Assembly (NCBI GenBank): GCA_900551755.1
Contig: URXK01000004.1
Span: 62,001 to 126,000, forward strand
Direction: 5' to 3'
From: an uncultured Eubacterium sp.
Lineage (GTDB): Bacteria > Bacillota > Clostridia > Lachnospirales > CAG-274
DNA length: 64,000 nt
The position numbers and the translations under genes are program-made. Each line of letters opens with the position of its first letter. The stretch's first letter is position 1. The notes beneath the pieces are model-generated. The model did not search any database. It saw only the letters and a program-made list of their open reading frames with translations, and was not told the origin of the DNA. This document shows positions 54,895 through 63,825 of the stretch, piece by piece.

Positions 54895-54909
54895 TTATAT
54901 AACCTCCCT

Positions 54910-56136
54910 TTATCTATAAAGTGATAAGAAAATACCAGATGCAATAGCTGAACCAATTACACCAGCAACATTAGGACCCATTGCGTGCATAAGAAGGTAG
55001 TTGTTAGGATTTTCTTCCTGACCAACCTTCTGGGCAACTCTAGCAGCCATAGGCACTGCTGAAACACCTGCCGCACCAATAAGTGGATTAACCTTACCAC
55101 CTGATAACTTACACATAATCTTACCAAATACTAAACCTGCTGCAGTTGAGAAAGCAAAAGCAGCAAGACCAAGAACTAAAACCTTAATAGTTTCAAGCTG
55201 TAAGAACTGGTCTGCTCTAGTAGTAGCACCAACACTAACACCAATGAAAATACTAATAATATACATCATAGCCTCTGATGCGTGAGTAGCAAGTTTCTGA
55301 GTTACGCCTGACTCTCTAAAAAGATTACCTAACATAAGCATACCAATAAGTGATGCAGTATCAGGAAGAATAAGAATAACAAGCATAGCTGTAATAATAG
55401 GGAAAAGAATTTTTTCTCTTTGAGATACAGTTCTTAACTGCTCCATTTTAATCATTCTTTCCTCTTTAGTTGTAAGAGCTTTCATAATAGGTGGCTGAAT
55501 AATAGGTATAAGAGCCATATATGAATAAGCTGCAACAGTTACTCTTGATAAAAGATGAGGAGCAAGCTGTGTAGTAGTAAATATAGCAGTTGGACCATCA
55601 GCACCACCAATGATACCAATTGAGGCAGCCTCTTGAGGAGTAAAGCCTAAAGCTAAAGCACCAAGAAAGGCAGCAAAAATACCAAACTGAGCAGCAGCAC
55701 CTAAAAGTAAACTCTTAGGATTAGCAATAAGAGGACCAAAGTCAGTTAAAGCACCAACACCCATAAAAATAAGTGGAGGGAAAATACCTAACTCATCACC
55801 CTGAAAAATATACCAAAGCAAGCCACCGTTTGAAGTAGTTTCACCAGAAACCTGTGCTAAGTATGGCATCTGAGATGATGGGTCAACACCAATTACATTT
55901 ATTAATTCCTTAACAGGCTCAGCCATAAGTCCACTGTTTGGCAAGTTTGCAAGGAGCATACCAAAGGAAATAGGCAAAAGCAAAAGTGGCTCAAACTTTT
56001 TAGCAATAGCAAGATACATAAAAAACAATGATACTGCTATCATAATAAGGAATTTATAATTATCTCCAACAAAGAACTGTGCAAAGCCTGAATTGGCGAA
56101 GAAATTAAGCACAGCCTCTCTTAACATATCCAACAT
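54910..56136 (-). CDS. oadB: Sodium-pump decarboxylase beta subunit
   Basis: Membrane subunit that decarboxylates carboxybiotin and exports Na+. 408 aa with about nine helices; FPPLIFMGVGALTDFGPLIA (20 residues), GFTPQEAASIGIIGGADGPT (20 residues) containing a functional Asp, and SAVPMAARVAQK. Common to oxaloacetate, methylmalonyl-CoA and glutaconyl-CoA decarboxylases. Confidence 0.96.
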   Translation of the reverse strand: MLDMLREAVLNFFANSGFAQFFVGDNYKFLIMIAVSLFFMYLAIAKKFEPLLLLPISFGMLLANLPNSGLMAEPVKELINVIGVDPSSQMPYLAQVSGETTSNGGLLWYIFQGDELGIFPPLIFMGVGALTDFGPLIANPKSLLLGAAAQFGIFAAFLGALALGFTPQEAASIGIIGGADGPTAIFTTTQLAPHLLSRVTVAAYSYMALIPIIQPPIMKALTTKEERMIKMEQLRTVSQREKILFPIITAMLVILILPDTASLIGMLMLGNLFRESGVTQKLATHASEAMMYIISIFIGVSVGATTRADQFLQLETIKVLVLGLAAFAFSTAAGLVFGKIMCKLSGGKVNPLIGAAGVSAVPMAARVAQKVGQEENPNNYLLMHAMGPNVAGVIGSAIASGIFLSLYR

Positions 56137-56156
56137 AATTTATGCCTCCTAAGAGA

Positions 56157-56546
56157 TTATTTAGCAACAGTAATAAGTACATCACCTGAATTAACAGCCT
56201 GACCCTTAGTTACATTAATTGCTGTAACTGTACCAGCAACAGGAGTTACAATGTCGTTTTCCATCTTCATAGCCTCTAAAACAACTACAACCTGATTAGC
56301 AGCAACGCTGTCACCAACATTAACCTTAATATCTAAAATATTACCAGGCATTGGAGCAGTAACCTTTTCTCCTTCACCAGTTGCAGCAGGAGCTGAAGCC
56401 TGAGGAGCTGGAGCAGGTGTTGCTGGAGTTGCAGCAGGAGCTGAAGCCTGAGGAGCTGCTGGAGCTACAGGAGCTTGAGATGCACCTAATTCCTCAACCT
56501 GAACATCGTAAGTATTGCCATTTACTGTTATTCTATAATTTTTCAT
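56157..56546 (-). CDS. Biotin carrier subunit (biotin/lipoyl attachment protein)
   Basis: 129 aa. Residues 1-22 resemble the start of the family, residues 22-60 are an Ala-Pro linker made of near-repeats (APQASAPAATPATPAP, then APQASAPAATGEG), and residues 63-129 are the biotinyl domain with VLEAMKMEND near residue 94, the modified Lys being in AMKM. It shuttles carboxyl groups between the soluble transferases and OadB. Confidence 0.95.
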   Translation of the reverse strand: MKNYRITVNGNTYDVQVEELGASQAPVAPAAPQASAPAATPATPAPAPQASAPAATGEGEKVTAPMPGNILDIKVNVGDSVAANQVVVVLEAMKMENDIVTPVAGTVTAINVTKGQAVNSGDVLITVAK

Positions 56547-56558
56547 TTTAAATTCCTC

Positions 56559-56927
56559 CTATAAAATACTACCATTTTGCTGTTCGTTAATTGCTTCCTT
56601 GTTCCAAGAGCTAACTCTCTTTAATCGTCTTACAACAAGCTTATCAGGGCCAATATTGTTGCCCTTAGCACACTCACTAGCTGCAATAGCTGCTGTAATA
56701 ACTGCAATTAATTCAGCATCATCATTTACCTTAACTTCTTCTACTGCCTTAGGCTCTACAGCAGGTGTTGTATTAACAACAGGCTTTTCAACCTCTGCCT
56801 TTTTGCTACTTGCCACCTTACCAAAAATAAAGAGAACAAAAGATATAAAGATAAGCACAGCAAATACAGTACAAAAGCCTAAAATAGTAACCATTAAACC
56901 TTCAGCTAACCATTCCATATATATCAC
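56559..56927 (-). CDS. Sodium-pump decarboxylase gamma/delta subunit (OadG/MmdD-like)
   Basis: 122 aa. One N-terminal membrane helix (LMVTILGFCTVFAVLIFISF, 20 residues), a charged Pro-containing linker, and a C-terminal part with ELIAVITAAIAASECA. OadG-type subunits hold the complex together at the membrane. Short gaps (3 and 12 nt) to its neighbours. Confidence 0.87.
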   Translation of the reverse strand: MIYMEWLAEGLMVTILGFCTVFAVLIFISFVLFIFGKVASSKKAEVEKPVVNTTPAVEPKAVEEVKVNDDAELIAVITAAIAASECAKGNNIGPDKLVVRRLKRVSSWNKEAINEQQNGSIL

Positions 56928-56930
56928 CTC

Positions 56931-58310
56931 TTAGAATTCAATGCTTGCGTGCTTTTTAGCAACAGTGTTTTCTCTCTTTGTTAAAAGCATTTCAAGAGCA
57001 ATTAAAATTCTCTTTCTAGTAGTTGCTGGAATAATAATACCATCAATATAACCGTCACTAGCAATCTGATAAGGAGCAGAAACCTTGTTGTACTCATTTT
57101 CGTCATAACCCATAACCTTAGTAGCAGCGTCTTTGCTTAAAAGAGCAATATTAGCTGATGGCCAAGAGTAAACAATATCTGCACCAATATGCTTAGAGTT
57201 CATAAGAAGATAAGCATTGCCAATACAATTTCTAACAATTACATTTATCTTAGGTACAGTAGCATTAGCAAAGGCAAAAGCAAGCTTAGCACTATACTTA
57301 ATAATATCGCTCTGGTCATTAATGTGAAGTGTACTATAACCTTCAACATCAGTGAATGTAATTATAGGAATATTAAAAGCATCACAAATATTAATAAATT
57401 CACCAGTCTTTTTAATACCGTCAATATCAATAAGACCACAATTTGCAATTACACCAGTTGTAATACCGTCAAGTCTAACAAAACCAGAAATAATGTTTTT
57501 AGCATAATTTTCACTAACTTCTGTAAACTTAAAGTTATCAGCAATTGATATAATAATCTTTCTCATATCAATTTCAGTTACATTGTCTTCTGGAACTACA
57601 GTATTAAGAGCCTCATCAATTCTGTTTAAGTCATCAGTTGATGTAACAGCATTATAGTCCTCAAGGTTGTTAGAAGGCATTAAATCAACAATTTCCTGAG
57701 CCTTAACAAAGCAATCATTGTCAGTTTCACACTCAAAGTGAGCAAGACCCTTTTGAGAAAGTGCATCTGCACCACCAATTGTTTCATAAGTTGACGCCTT
57801 ACCATCTAAGCCAGCATAAACAGATGGACTTAATAAGAACATCTTAGCATTTTCCTTAGACATAATAACAAAATCAGATAAAGAAGGTAAAAAGGCACTA
57901 ACGCCAATACAATCACCTAACACAATGCTAATCTGAGGAATAACACCACTAGCTGCTGCCTGACTTTTAAACATAACACCGTAAGCATCAAATGTGTCAA
58001 GACCATCTTCAAGGGCAACACCCTTAGAATCCATAATCGCTACTACAGGACAGCCCATTTTAAGAGCAAGCTCGTAAACATTAGCAATTTTATTAGCGTG
58101 CTTAGTATTAACTACACCTTCCTGAGAGAAAGCATAGACAAGCTTTCCATTAATAGTACCGTAGCCTGTAACAACGCCGGCATCTGTATTAAATGCACCA
58201 AGCTCTACAAAGCTGTTTTCGTCAAAAAGCTTTTCAAGTCTTTCCTTAGCTAAAGAAGGAGCTTCCTGCATTTTGGCAATAAGCTCGTTGATTTCATCAA
58301 ATCTGCTCAT
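56931..58310 (-). CDS. Acyl-CoA carboxyltransferase subunit (MmdA/PccB-like)
   Basis: Crotonase-fold carboxyltransferase, 459 aa, a little shorter than MmdA or GcdA (about 510-590). GAFNTDAGVVTGYGTINGKL (20 residues), VAIMDSKGVALEDGLD (about residue 90) and the C-terminal GADIVYSWPSANIALLSKDA (20 residues). It would decarboxylate an acyl-CoA such as methylmalonyl- or malonyl-CoA. The motif that normally reads as an oxyanion-hole Gly-Gly in the N-half (SGGA-like) is not obvious. Its presence beside OadA means that the operon encodes two carboxyl-transfer subunits for one pump. First gene of the operon. Confidence 0.8.
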   Translation of the reverse strand: MSRFDEINELIAKMQEAPSLAKERLEKLFDENSFVELGAFNTDAGVVTGYGTINGKLVYAFSQEGVVNTKHANKIANVYELALKMGCPVVAIMDSKGVALEDGLDTFDAYGVMFKSQAAASGVIPQISIVLGDCIGVSAFLPSLSDFVIMSKENAKMFLLSPSVYAGLDGKASTYETIGGADALSQKGLAHFECETDNDCFVKAQEIVDLMPSNNLEDYNAVTSTDDLNRIDEALNTVVPEDNVTEIDMRKIIISIADNFKFTEVSENYAKNIISGFVRLDGITTGVIANCGLIDIDGIKKTGEFINICDAFNIPIITFTDVEGYSTLHINDQSDIIKYSAKLAFAFANATVPKINVIVRNCIGNAYLLMNSKHIGADIVYSWPSANIALLSKDAATKVMGYDENEYNKVSAPYQIASDGYIDGIIIPATTRKRILIALEMLLTKRENTVAKKHASIEF

Positions 58311-58348
58311 TTTACTTCTACCTCCTACAAAATTTTCAAAAAATTTCG

Positions 58349-58367
58349 ATAATTTACTTGTAATTAT
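58349..58367. promoter_or_regulatory. Possible LysR operator between decarboxylase operon and lysR
   Basis: Inverted repeat ATAATT, 7 nt, AATTAT in the 148-nt divergent region. It fits the T-N11-A kind of LysR box, but in AT-rich DNA this is weak. Confidence 0.35.
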
Positions 58368-58458
58368 ATATAATTTATTGTACTATAAAGACAAAATAAT
58401 TTAAAATATTATTTATGATATACTAATTATAAGCCTTTCCCTATAAGGAGGAATTTTA

Positions 58459-59364
58459 ATGGATTTAAAGGAATTTGAGTATGTTCTCGCTATAAATGAG
58501 GAGCGAAGTTTTTCAAAGGCAGCTAAGAAACTTTTTATATCTCAGCCATCTTTGAGCCAGTATATTAATAGACTTGAAGGTCAGCTAGGTGTTACAATTT
58601 TTGATAGAAACACTATACCTCTTTCACTTACATTTGAAGGAGAGCTTTATATTAATTCTGTAAAGTCAATTATGAATATTGTCACAAATATGCGTAAGAG
58701 CTTTGAAGATATTTCTAACTTAAAAATAGGTAGAGTTAATATTGGTCTTACACCATCTAAGGCAAACAATCCTTTGCCTGCTATTTTACCAGTTTTTAAG
58801 GAAACATATCCTGGTGTTGAGCTTATTATTACTGAAAGAACATCATCAGAGCTTGAAGATATGCTTACTAGAGGTCAAGTTGATGTCTGTATGCTTAATT
58901 TGCCAATAAAGTCAAAGGGTATTGAGTATGAGCCAATTATGAAAGAAAATATTTATATTGCTGCTCCTCCAGACTATTGCCCACCAAATGGCGTTGACAC
59001 AAGTGCTAGATACCCTCAGCTTGATATAAACGATATTGCTAATGAGCAGTTTATCCTTCTTCACCCTAGTCAGAGATTAAGACAAATTGCTGATACAATG
59101 TTTAACAACGACAATATTAAACCAAAGATTTTACTTGAAACTGCAAGTATCGAAACTTCTCTAAGACTTTCTGCTGCTGGTATGGGCTTTAGCTTTGTTC
59201 CAGAGTCTGCAGTTAGATTTGCTGGATTGACTAATCCACCTAAATATTACAGATTGCCACACGACTTAAATTGGACTCTTGTAATTGCTTACAGAGAAGG
59301 TGCTTACAAAACAAAAGCAGTAAAAGCCTTTGCAGAAATTGCTAAAAAGGTTATTACAGAATAG
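58459..59364 (+). CDS. LysR-family transcription regulator
   Basis: 301 aa. Winged helix-turn-helix at the N-terminus (FEYVLAINEERSFSKAAKKL, 20 residues; then SQPSLSQYINRLEGQLGVTIF) and an effector-binding domain from about residue 90. Divergent from the decarboxylase operon, the common arrangement for a LysR activator and its target, so it may sense a dicarboxylic acid. AAGGAGG binding site. Eight nucleotides before the exonuclease gene. Confidence 0.93.
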   Translation: MDLKEFEYVLAINEERSFSKAAKKLFISQPSLSQYINRLEGQLGVTIFDRNTIPLSLTFEGELYINSVKSIMNIVTNMRKSFEDISNLKIGRVNIGLTPSKANNPLPAILPVFKETYPGVELIITERTSSELEDMLTRGQVDVCMLNLPIKSKGIEYEPIMKENIYIAAPPDYCPPNGVDTSARYPQLDINDIANEQFILLHPSQRLRQIADTMFNNDNIKPKILLETASIETSLRLSAAGMGFSFVPESAVRFAGLTNPPKYYRLPHDLNWTLVIAYREGAYKTKAVKAFAEIAKKVITE

Positions 59365-59372
59365 GAGTATTT

Positions 59373-59975
59373 ATGTTGACCGTTCTTGATTTAGAATTTA
59401 ATCAAGCCTATGATTTTGGAGATGACAGCAGTCAGGCTGAACCAAACCCAAAGTGTAGATTTGAAATTATACAAATAGGTGCTGTAAAAGTTGACGACAA
59501 TTTTAAGGTTCACGATAAATTTAATATTTATATTAAACCAACCCTCTACCCTAGAATACACCCTTATGTTGAAAAAATAACTGGGTTTAAAACAGAGGAT
59601 TTCAGCTTTTCTCCACGATTTAAAGAGGCTTATTCAAAGTTTAGATATTTTTTAGGCAATGATACAGTCCTCGGTACTTGGGGCTATAGTGATATTAAAG
59701 CCCTTTTTAGAAATATTACTTTTAACGATATTATGGAACCACCTATTATTATAAATTATGTGGATATTCAGAAAATTGCTACTAAGTATCTTAAGTACAA
59801 TAGAGGTGGTGCTATTGGTCTTAAAAATGCTGTTGACGCACTTAATATAACTATTGATGAAAATAAACATTTTCATAATGCTTTAGGTGATGCTTACTAT
59901 ACAGCTAAAGTCCTTGAAGCAATTAATCCTAAGGAATTGCCTGTTAGAATATTTAATTCTAAACATATAAAATAA
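59373..59975 (+). CDS. DEDDh 3'-5' exonuclease (KapD/DNA pol III epsilon-like)
   Basis: 200 aa with the acidic catalytic set: VLDLEFNQ (D6, E8), a middle Asp in TWGYSDIKALF and HNALGDAYYT (His and Asp) near residue 163. The fold is that of RNase T and the pol III epsilon subunit. It probably trims RNA or DNA; cotranscribed with lysR. Confidence 0.88.
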   Translation: MLTVLDLEFNQAYDFGDDSSQAEPNPKCRFEIIQIGAVKVDDNFKVHDKFNIYIKPTLYPRIHPYVEKITGFKTEDFSFSPRFKEAYSKFRYFLGNDTVLGTWGYSDIKALFRNITFNDIMEPPIIINYVDIQKIATKYLKYNRGGAIGLKNAVDALNITIDENKHFHNALGDAYYTAKVLEAINPKELPVRIFNSKHIK

Positions 59976-59999
59976 CCGTTAGTATTTGCACTAACGGTT
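59974..59999 (+). terminator. Terminator of lysR-exonuclease operon
   Basis: Ten-bp perfect stem AACCGTTAGT / ACTAACGGTT then ATTTTTG. Confidence 0.88.
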
Positions 60000-60020
60000 A
60001 TTTTTGTTTAAGCACAAAAA

Positions 60021-60042
60021 AGAGGTGCATTTCTGCACCTCT
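60021..60042 (-). terminator. Terminator of the secreted-protein gene
   Basis: Nine-bp perfect stem AGAGGTGCA / TGCACCTCT, with TTTTTTG on the minus strand. Confidence 0.85.
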
Positions 60043-60050
60043 AATATTAT

Positions 60051-60572
60051 TTACACTTCTTCACCATTAATTTCAATATAAAATTCATCAAAATTAACAC
60101 TTACACCATTAGTTCCTGTTCCTTCTAAGTAAACCCCCAAAGTCAACTTACCAGCAGTTTCTTCTGTAATTTCAACTTCTTTATGTTGATAAGCACTATT
60201 CCAACCCAATACTACAGAACCAGCGTTTAATATAGTATTTCCATTTTCATCTTTTAAAAATGCTCCACAAGCAGAAACTGCCTCTTCAACACGATTTTTG
60301 TCACCACCACAACTAGCTGCAAAACTAATTGAAACTACATCGCCCGGTTCCACATCAAAGTCTGATACAAAAGTACAAGACTCACTATGCTGACCATCGG
60401 CAGTTATATTTAAACAAGAAACATTCTCTAAAACTTGTCCTACAGTAAATTTTGTCCTGCTTTCTTGAGTACAAGTCCAACTACCCAAACTATTTGCAAA
60501 AGCACTGCTAAACATTGAAATTACTAAAATAATAGTTAAAATTAAAAATCCTAAACACTTTTTATTTTTCAT
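60051..60572 (-). CDS. Secreted Cys-containing protein of unknown function
   Basis: 173 aa. Clear signal peptide (KNKKCLGFLILTIILVISMF, 20 residues) with a likely cut after SSAFA. The mature part has five Cys (near SWTCTQ, VSCLN, ESCTF, ASCGG, SACGAF), and alternating strands (FVSDFDVEPGDVVSISFAAS; KLTLGVYLEGTG) like a beta-sandwich carbohydrate-binding or adhesion domain. No family recognised. The ATG at 60572 follows GAGGAGGT. Single gene. Confidence 0.75.
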   Translation of the reverse strand: MKNKKCLGFLILTIILVISMFSSAFANSLGSWTCTQESRTKFTVGQVLENVSCLNITADGQHSESCTFVSDFDVEPGDVVSISFAASCGGDKNRVEEAVSACGAFLKDENGNTILNAGSVVLGWNSAYQHKEVEITEETAGKLTLGVYLEGTGTNGVSVNFDEFYIEINGEEV

Positions 60573-61096
60573 AGGCTTTACCTCCTCAACACAAAACAAA
60601 TACATTTATTGTTACATATACATTAAGTGCACCTTTTGTATACTGTAAGTATAACAGATTTTATGTATAAAATCTATAGACAAATTCTATTATATTTCGA
60701 CAAAAAATGCACCTTTTGTGATAATTTTACCTAAAATCAAAAACTTACTTGCTATATTTTCAATTATTTGTTTTATAAATAATAAGTTTTTTGCTTAAAA
60801 CACAAAAATATTATTATGTTTGTATTTTGTATTGCAAAACTTAATATATAATTAGCTACATATTCTCTTGTTTGCATTAATACTGTTTATCTTTTTTATA
60901 TATTTTAATTAATCAGAATAATTAAAGACAGCTTTAAGGACGAACAGCTAAGAACTATCAATTTAGCTCCACTTGTAGGGGAGCTGGCACGAAGTGACTG
61001 AGGGGTTTCTACAAGTAATAAGTAATAGATAATATGTAATGCTATATTTTATATTTAATAATATTATAAATTGAATATTAAGTAATAAATAAAAAA
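60573..61096. other. Long intergenic region with REP-like element
   Basis: About 520 nt of very AT-rich DNA (60573-60963) with no reading frame that I would call a gene. It then carries the inverted copy of the 46-nt element (60964-61009) and TAATAAGTAATAGATAATA-like repeats to 61096. Confidence 0.6.
60964..61009 (-). repeat. 46-nt REP-like element, copy 2 (inverted)
   Basis: Minus strand matches 9831-9876 at 45 of 46 positions. Preceded by AAGGACGAACAGCTAAG, a partial relative of the GGGCGA hairpins. Confidence 0.75.
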
Positions 61097-61119
61097 ACTG
61101 AGGGCCTTAGACCCTCAGT
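61097..61119 (-). terminator. Terminator of lrgAB
   Basis: Eight-bp stem ACTGAGGG / CCCTCAGT, followed on the minus strand by TTTTTTTA. Confidence 0.85.
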
Positions 61120-61123
61120 CAAA

Positions 61124-61810
61124 TTAAACAAAAAGCTGAATTGCAACAACAGTTATAATACCAGCAACAGCTATTGAAAGACTACTCATTGCTCCTTCAA
61201 CCTCGCCAATTTCAAAAGCCTTTGAAGTACCAACGGCGTGGGAAGAAGTACCAATAGCTATACCCACAGCTACAGGGTGAGTAATTTTAAATATTTTACA
61301 CACACTCTTACAAAATACATTACCAACTATACCAGTAATAATAATTGCAGCAGCAGCTACAGTATCAATACCACCTAATTCATCAGCAAGACCCATACCA
61401 ATAGCAGTAGTAATGGACTTAGGCAAAAGTGAAATTCTTAAGTCTGTCTGAAAATTAAACAAAATACAAAGAGCAAAAACACTAATAAGGCTAGTAAATA
61501 CGCCAGCAACAATACCACCTAAAACAGCCTTATAATTATCCTTTAAAAGGCTTAACTGCTCATAAAGGGGAATTGCAAGACAGACAGTTGCAGGAGTAAG
61601 CAACCAGCTTAACATTTCAGAGCTTGTCTTAAACTTGTCATAATCAATATGGAAACAAAGCAAAACAAGTATAACAAATACTATAGAAATCAACAAAGGA
61701 TTTACAAATCCGTTCTTTAACTTTTTATTTAAAAATACACCTATTGCATATCCTACAATACTTACGGCTATGCCCCAATAAGCACTTAAGGATAATATAT
61801 TATTTACCAT
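61124..61810 (-). CDS. lrgB: LrgB-family membrane protein
   Basis: 228 aa, about six helices; SLLPKSITTAIGMGLADELG (20 residues), ITGIVGNVF and GIAIGTSSHAVGTSKAFEIG (20 residues) are family signatures. LrgAB proteins are linked to murein hydrolase control, and in some species to pyruvate or glycolate uptake. Overlaps lrgA by 11 nt. Confidence 0.95.
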   Translation of the reverse strand: MVNNILSLSAYWGIAVSIVGYAIGVFLNKKLKNGFVNPLLISIVFVILVLLCFHIDYDKFKTSSEMLSWLLTPATVCLAIPLYEQLSLLKDNYKAVLGGIVAGVFTSLISVFALCILFNFQTDLRISLLPKSITTAIGMGLADELGGIDTVAAAAIIITGIVGNVFCKSVCKIFKITHPVAVGIAIGTSSHAVGTSKAFEIGEVEGAMSSLSIAVAGIITVVAIQLFV

Positions 61811-62159
61811 TTTTTTCGTCCCTCTTTATTATAAATTGTGTTACTCTACCTGAAACTACCATAACCATAATGGTTGTAAAAAATAATACAAAAATTAATG
61901 GTACAATGACAGGTATAATATTGTCAGCAACAGTAATAAGTTTAGCACCAGCAGGAATAAACATAAGAGGCATAACTGCAATAAGGTACTTTCCACTTTC
62001 ATTTACCCATTCAAGTTTAATGACCTTAGTAATAAGCAAAATAAGCATAATAGCTAAGCCATAAATGCTTGCAGGAATTGGCAAAGGCACATAATTATAA
62101 ATAAGCTCTGCCACAAATGTAATTGTAAGAATTACACCAAACTGAAATACATACTTCAT
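61800..62159 (-). CDS. lrgA: LrgA/CidA-family holin-like protein
   Basis: 119 aa, four helices; PLPIPASIYGLAIMLILL near residue 26 and LMFIPAGAKLI near 65 are typical. Small partner of LrgB. Confidence 0.94.
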   Translation of the reverse strand: MKYVFQFGVILTITFVAELIYNYVPLPIPASIYGLAIMLILLITKVIKLEWVNESGKYLIAVMPLMFIPAGAKLITVADNIIPVIVPLIFVLFFTTIMVMVVSGRVTQFIIKRDEKNGK

Positions 62160-62193
62160 AATACATCATCTCCTAAATTTTTACAATAAACAT

Positions 62194-62222
62194 AGTATAC
62201 TCCAGTAATTGCTATTTTTCAA
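62194..62222 (-). promoter_or_regulatory. Sigma-A promoter of lrgAB
   Basis: Minus strand TTGAAA, 17 nt, TATACT, about 35 nt before lrgA. Confidence 0.7.
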
Positions 62223-62237
62223 GAGAAATTTCCATTA

Positions 62238-62265
62238 AAAATAGACCCATTTCAGGGTCTATTTT
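62238..62265 (-). terminator. Terminator of the lipoprotein gene
   Basis: Eleven-bp perfect stem AAAATAGACCC / GGGTCTATTTT. Confidence 0.82.
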
Positions 62266-62307
62266 AGTTTATTTTTATATACTATTCACAAAAAATTCTT
62301 ATTCTTT

Positions 62308-63699
62308 TTATGCAACACTTACACCATTTGCAATTTCACAGCCAGGCTGTTTATCACAGTTTTCGTCACCTTCATAAAAATCGTGTACAAAGCCACATTC
62401 ATTGCAGTAACGGCTGTCAATATAACTAAATGTTTCTCCACATACTGGGCAAGTGTAATCCTCAACCATTGAATAGCTATAGCTATCATTTTGAGGCATA
62501 GCGTTATTTAATTCTTCCATACCAATTGCACTATTAACATCAATATCAGCAAAGTTATAACTATCAACAGGACTTAATGTTATATCAGCACTATAAACAA
62601 GAGCTGACTTGTTTTTATAAGAACAGTTTAATGCTATTTTTCTATTAGTTCCATCATTATTAATATCATCAGTGTATGTAATATTTAATGTTCTAAAAAT
62701 AGCTAAAAACTCCTTAGAATTTACCATAGATTTTAAGCCGTCCATAGCCTCCATAACTTCTTCACTAGTTATGTTAGTGCCATAAATATCAGTATCATTT
62801 GGTGAAATAACATTGCCATACATAGCATTTGTTACAGAATTAATCATTAACACATAGTTATTAATAAGTTTTGTACTTTCTTCACTATGCTGTCTAATAT
62901 AAGAGGCAAATCTATCACCTACATTAACAAAGTCAAAAGGCTTAAGCTCAAATCTTGTGCCAGTTTCAGTTTTCTTAACACAGCCTGTGTCAAAATTCTT
63001 CAATATATCCTTTGCATCATTGTAATACTCAATACTCATATCATTAATATTATTAACAATTGTGCTATTAGCTAATGATGAAGTAAAGTTTAACTGACCT
63101 AAAACATCACTATTGTAATCCAAAACTACATATTTTTTATCACCAAAGACATTATCCAAAGCACTGTAATAATCTGACAAAGTGTCTGTATCATATAAGT
63201 AACCTAAAGCACCTAAAGTATACATAAGTTTCTTATCCATATAGGTTTTATTATCTCTTACATAACAATTACCAACATCTAATGTTAAGCTATTAAACTT
63301 GCAAGTAATAGCCTCATCGGCTGTCATATTATCATAATTAACAGTGCCAGTTACACCAATTTCCATATTAAATTGTTTATTTTCATCTAAGGCTATTCTC
63401 ATTTCCTTTACTATTTCATCAATGAGTTCCTCTGCATCTTCATCAGTAATTTCAATGTTATCATAGTCCTCATCTTCATTATTTTCAGCATTTATATTAG
63501 AAAGCTGACTATAAACATCAATAATACCTTTACCAAATACAGTTGGGTCAATAGAAATCTTTACAGTTTCATTAATTGTGTTGATACCCTTAATATCGGC
63601 ATAAATGGACTTATCAAAATGCTCCTTTTCTAAATCACTACAGCCAGAAAAGCCTAAAACAAGCATAACAGCCATTAATAAAGCAATTAATCTTTTCAT
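62308..63699 (-). CDS. Predicted lipoprotein with C-terminal zinc ribbon
   Basis: 463 aa, family not recognised. Signal peptide with lipobox GFSGC (MAVMLVLGFSGCSDLEKE), so probably anchored outside the membrane. A long middle part with acidic clusters and Tyr follows. The C-terminus holds four-Cys zinc ribbon motifs (TCPVCGETFSY; RYCNECGFVHDF). A zinc ribbon on an exported protein is odd. The ATG at 63699 follows GGAGGAGTGA. Confidence 0.75.
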   Translation of the reverse strand: MKRLIALLMAVMLVLGFSGCSDLEKEHFDKSIYADIKGINTINETVKISIDPTVFGKGIIDVYSQLSNINAENNEDEDYDNIEITDEDAEELIDEIVKEMRIALDENKQFNMEIGVTGTVNYDNMTADEAITCKFNSLTLDVGNCYVRDNKTYMDKKLMYTLGALGYLYDTDTLSDYYSALDNVFGDKKYVVLDYNSDVLGQLNFTSSLANSTIVNNINDMSIEYYNDAKDILKNFDTGCVKKTETGTRFELKPFDFVNVGDRFASYIRQHSEESTKLINNYVLMINSVTNAMYGNVISPNDTDIYGTNITSEEVMEAMDGLKSMVNSKEFLAIFRTLNITYTDDINNDGTNRKIALNCSYKNKSALVYSADITLSPVDSYNFADIDVNSAIGMEELNNAMPQNDSYSYSMVEDYTCPVCGETFSYIDSRYCNECGFVHDFYEGDENCDKQPGCEIANGVSVA

Positions 63700-63755
63700 A
63701 TTTATCACTCCTCCTTTAAATATATAAATAAATATACCACAAGTAAACAAAAAAA

Positions 63756-63781
63756 GAAACCGTTTTATAAAAAACAGTTCC
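63756..63781 (-). terminator. Terminator of glyA
   Basis: Stem GAAACCGTTTT / AAAACAGTTCC with mismatches, followed on the minus strand by TTTTTTT. Confidence 0.65.
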
Positions 63782-63825
63782 TTTTTAGTATAATTTCACA
63801 TATTATAATAAATATTTTTGGTAAA

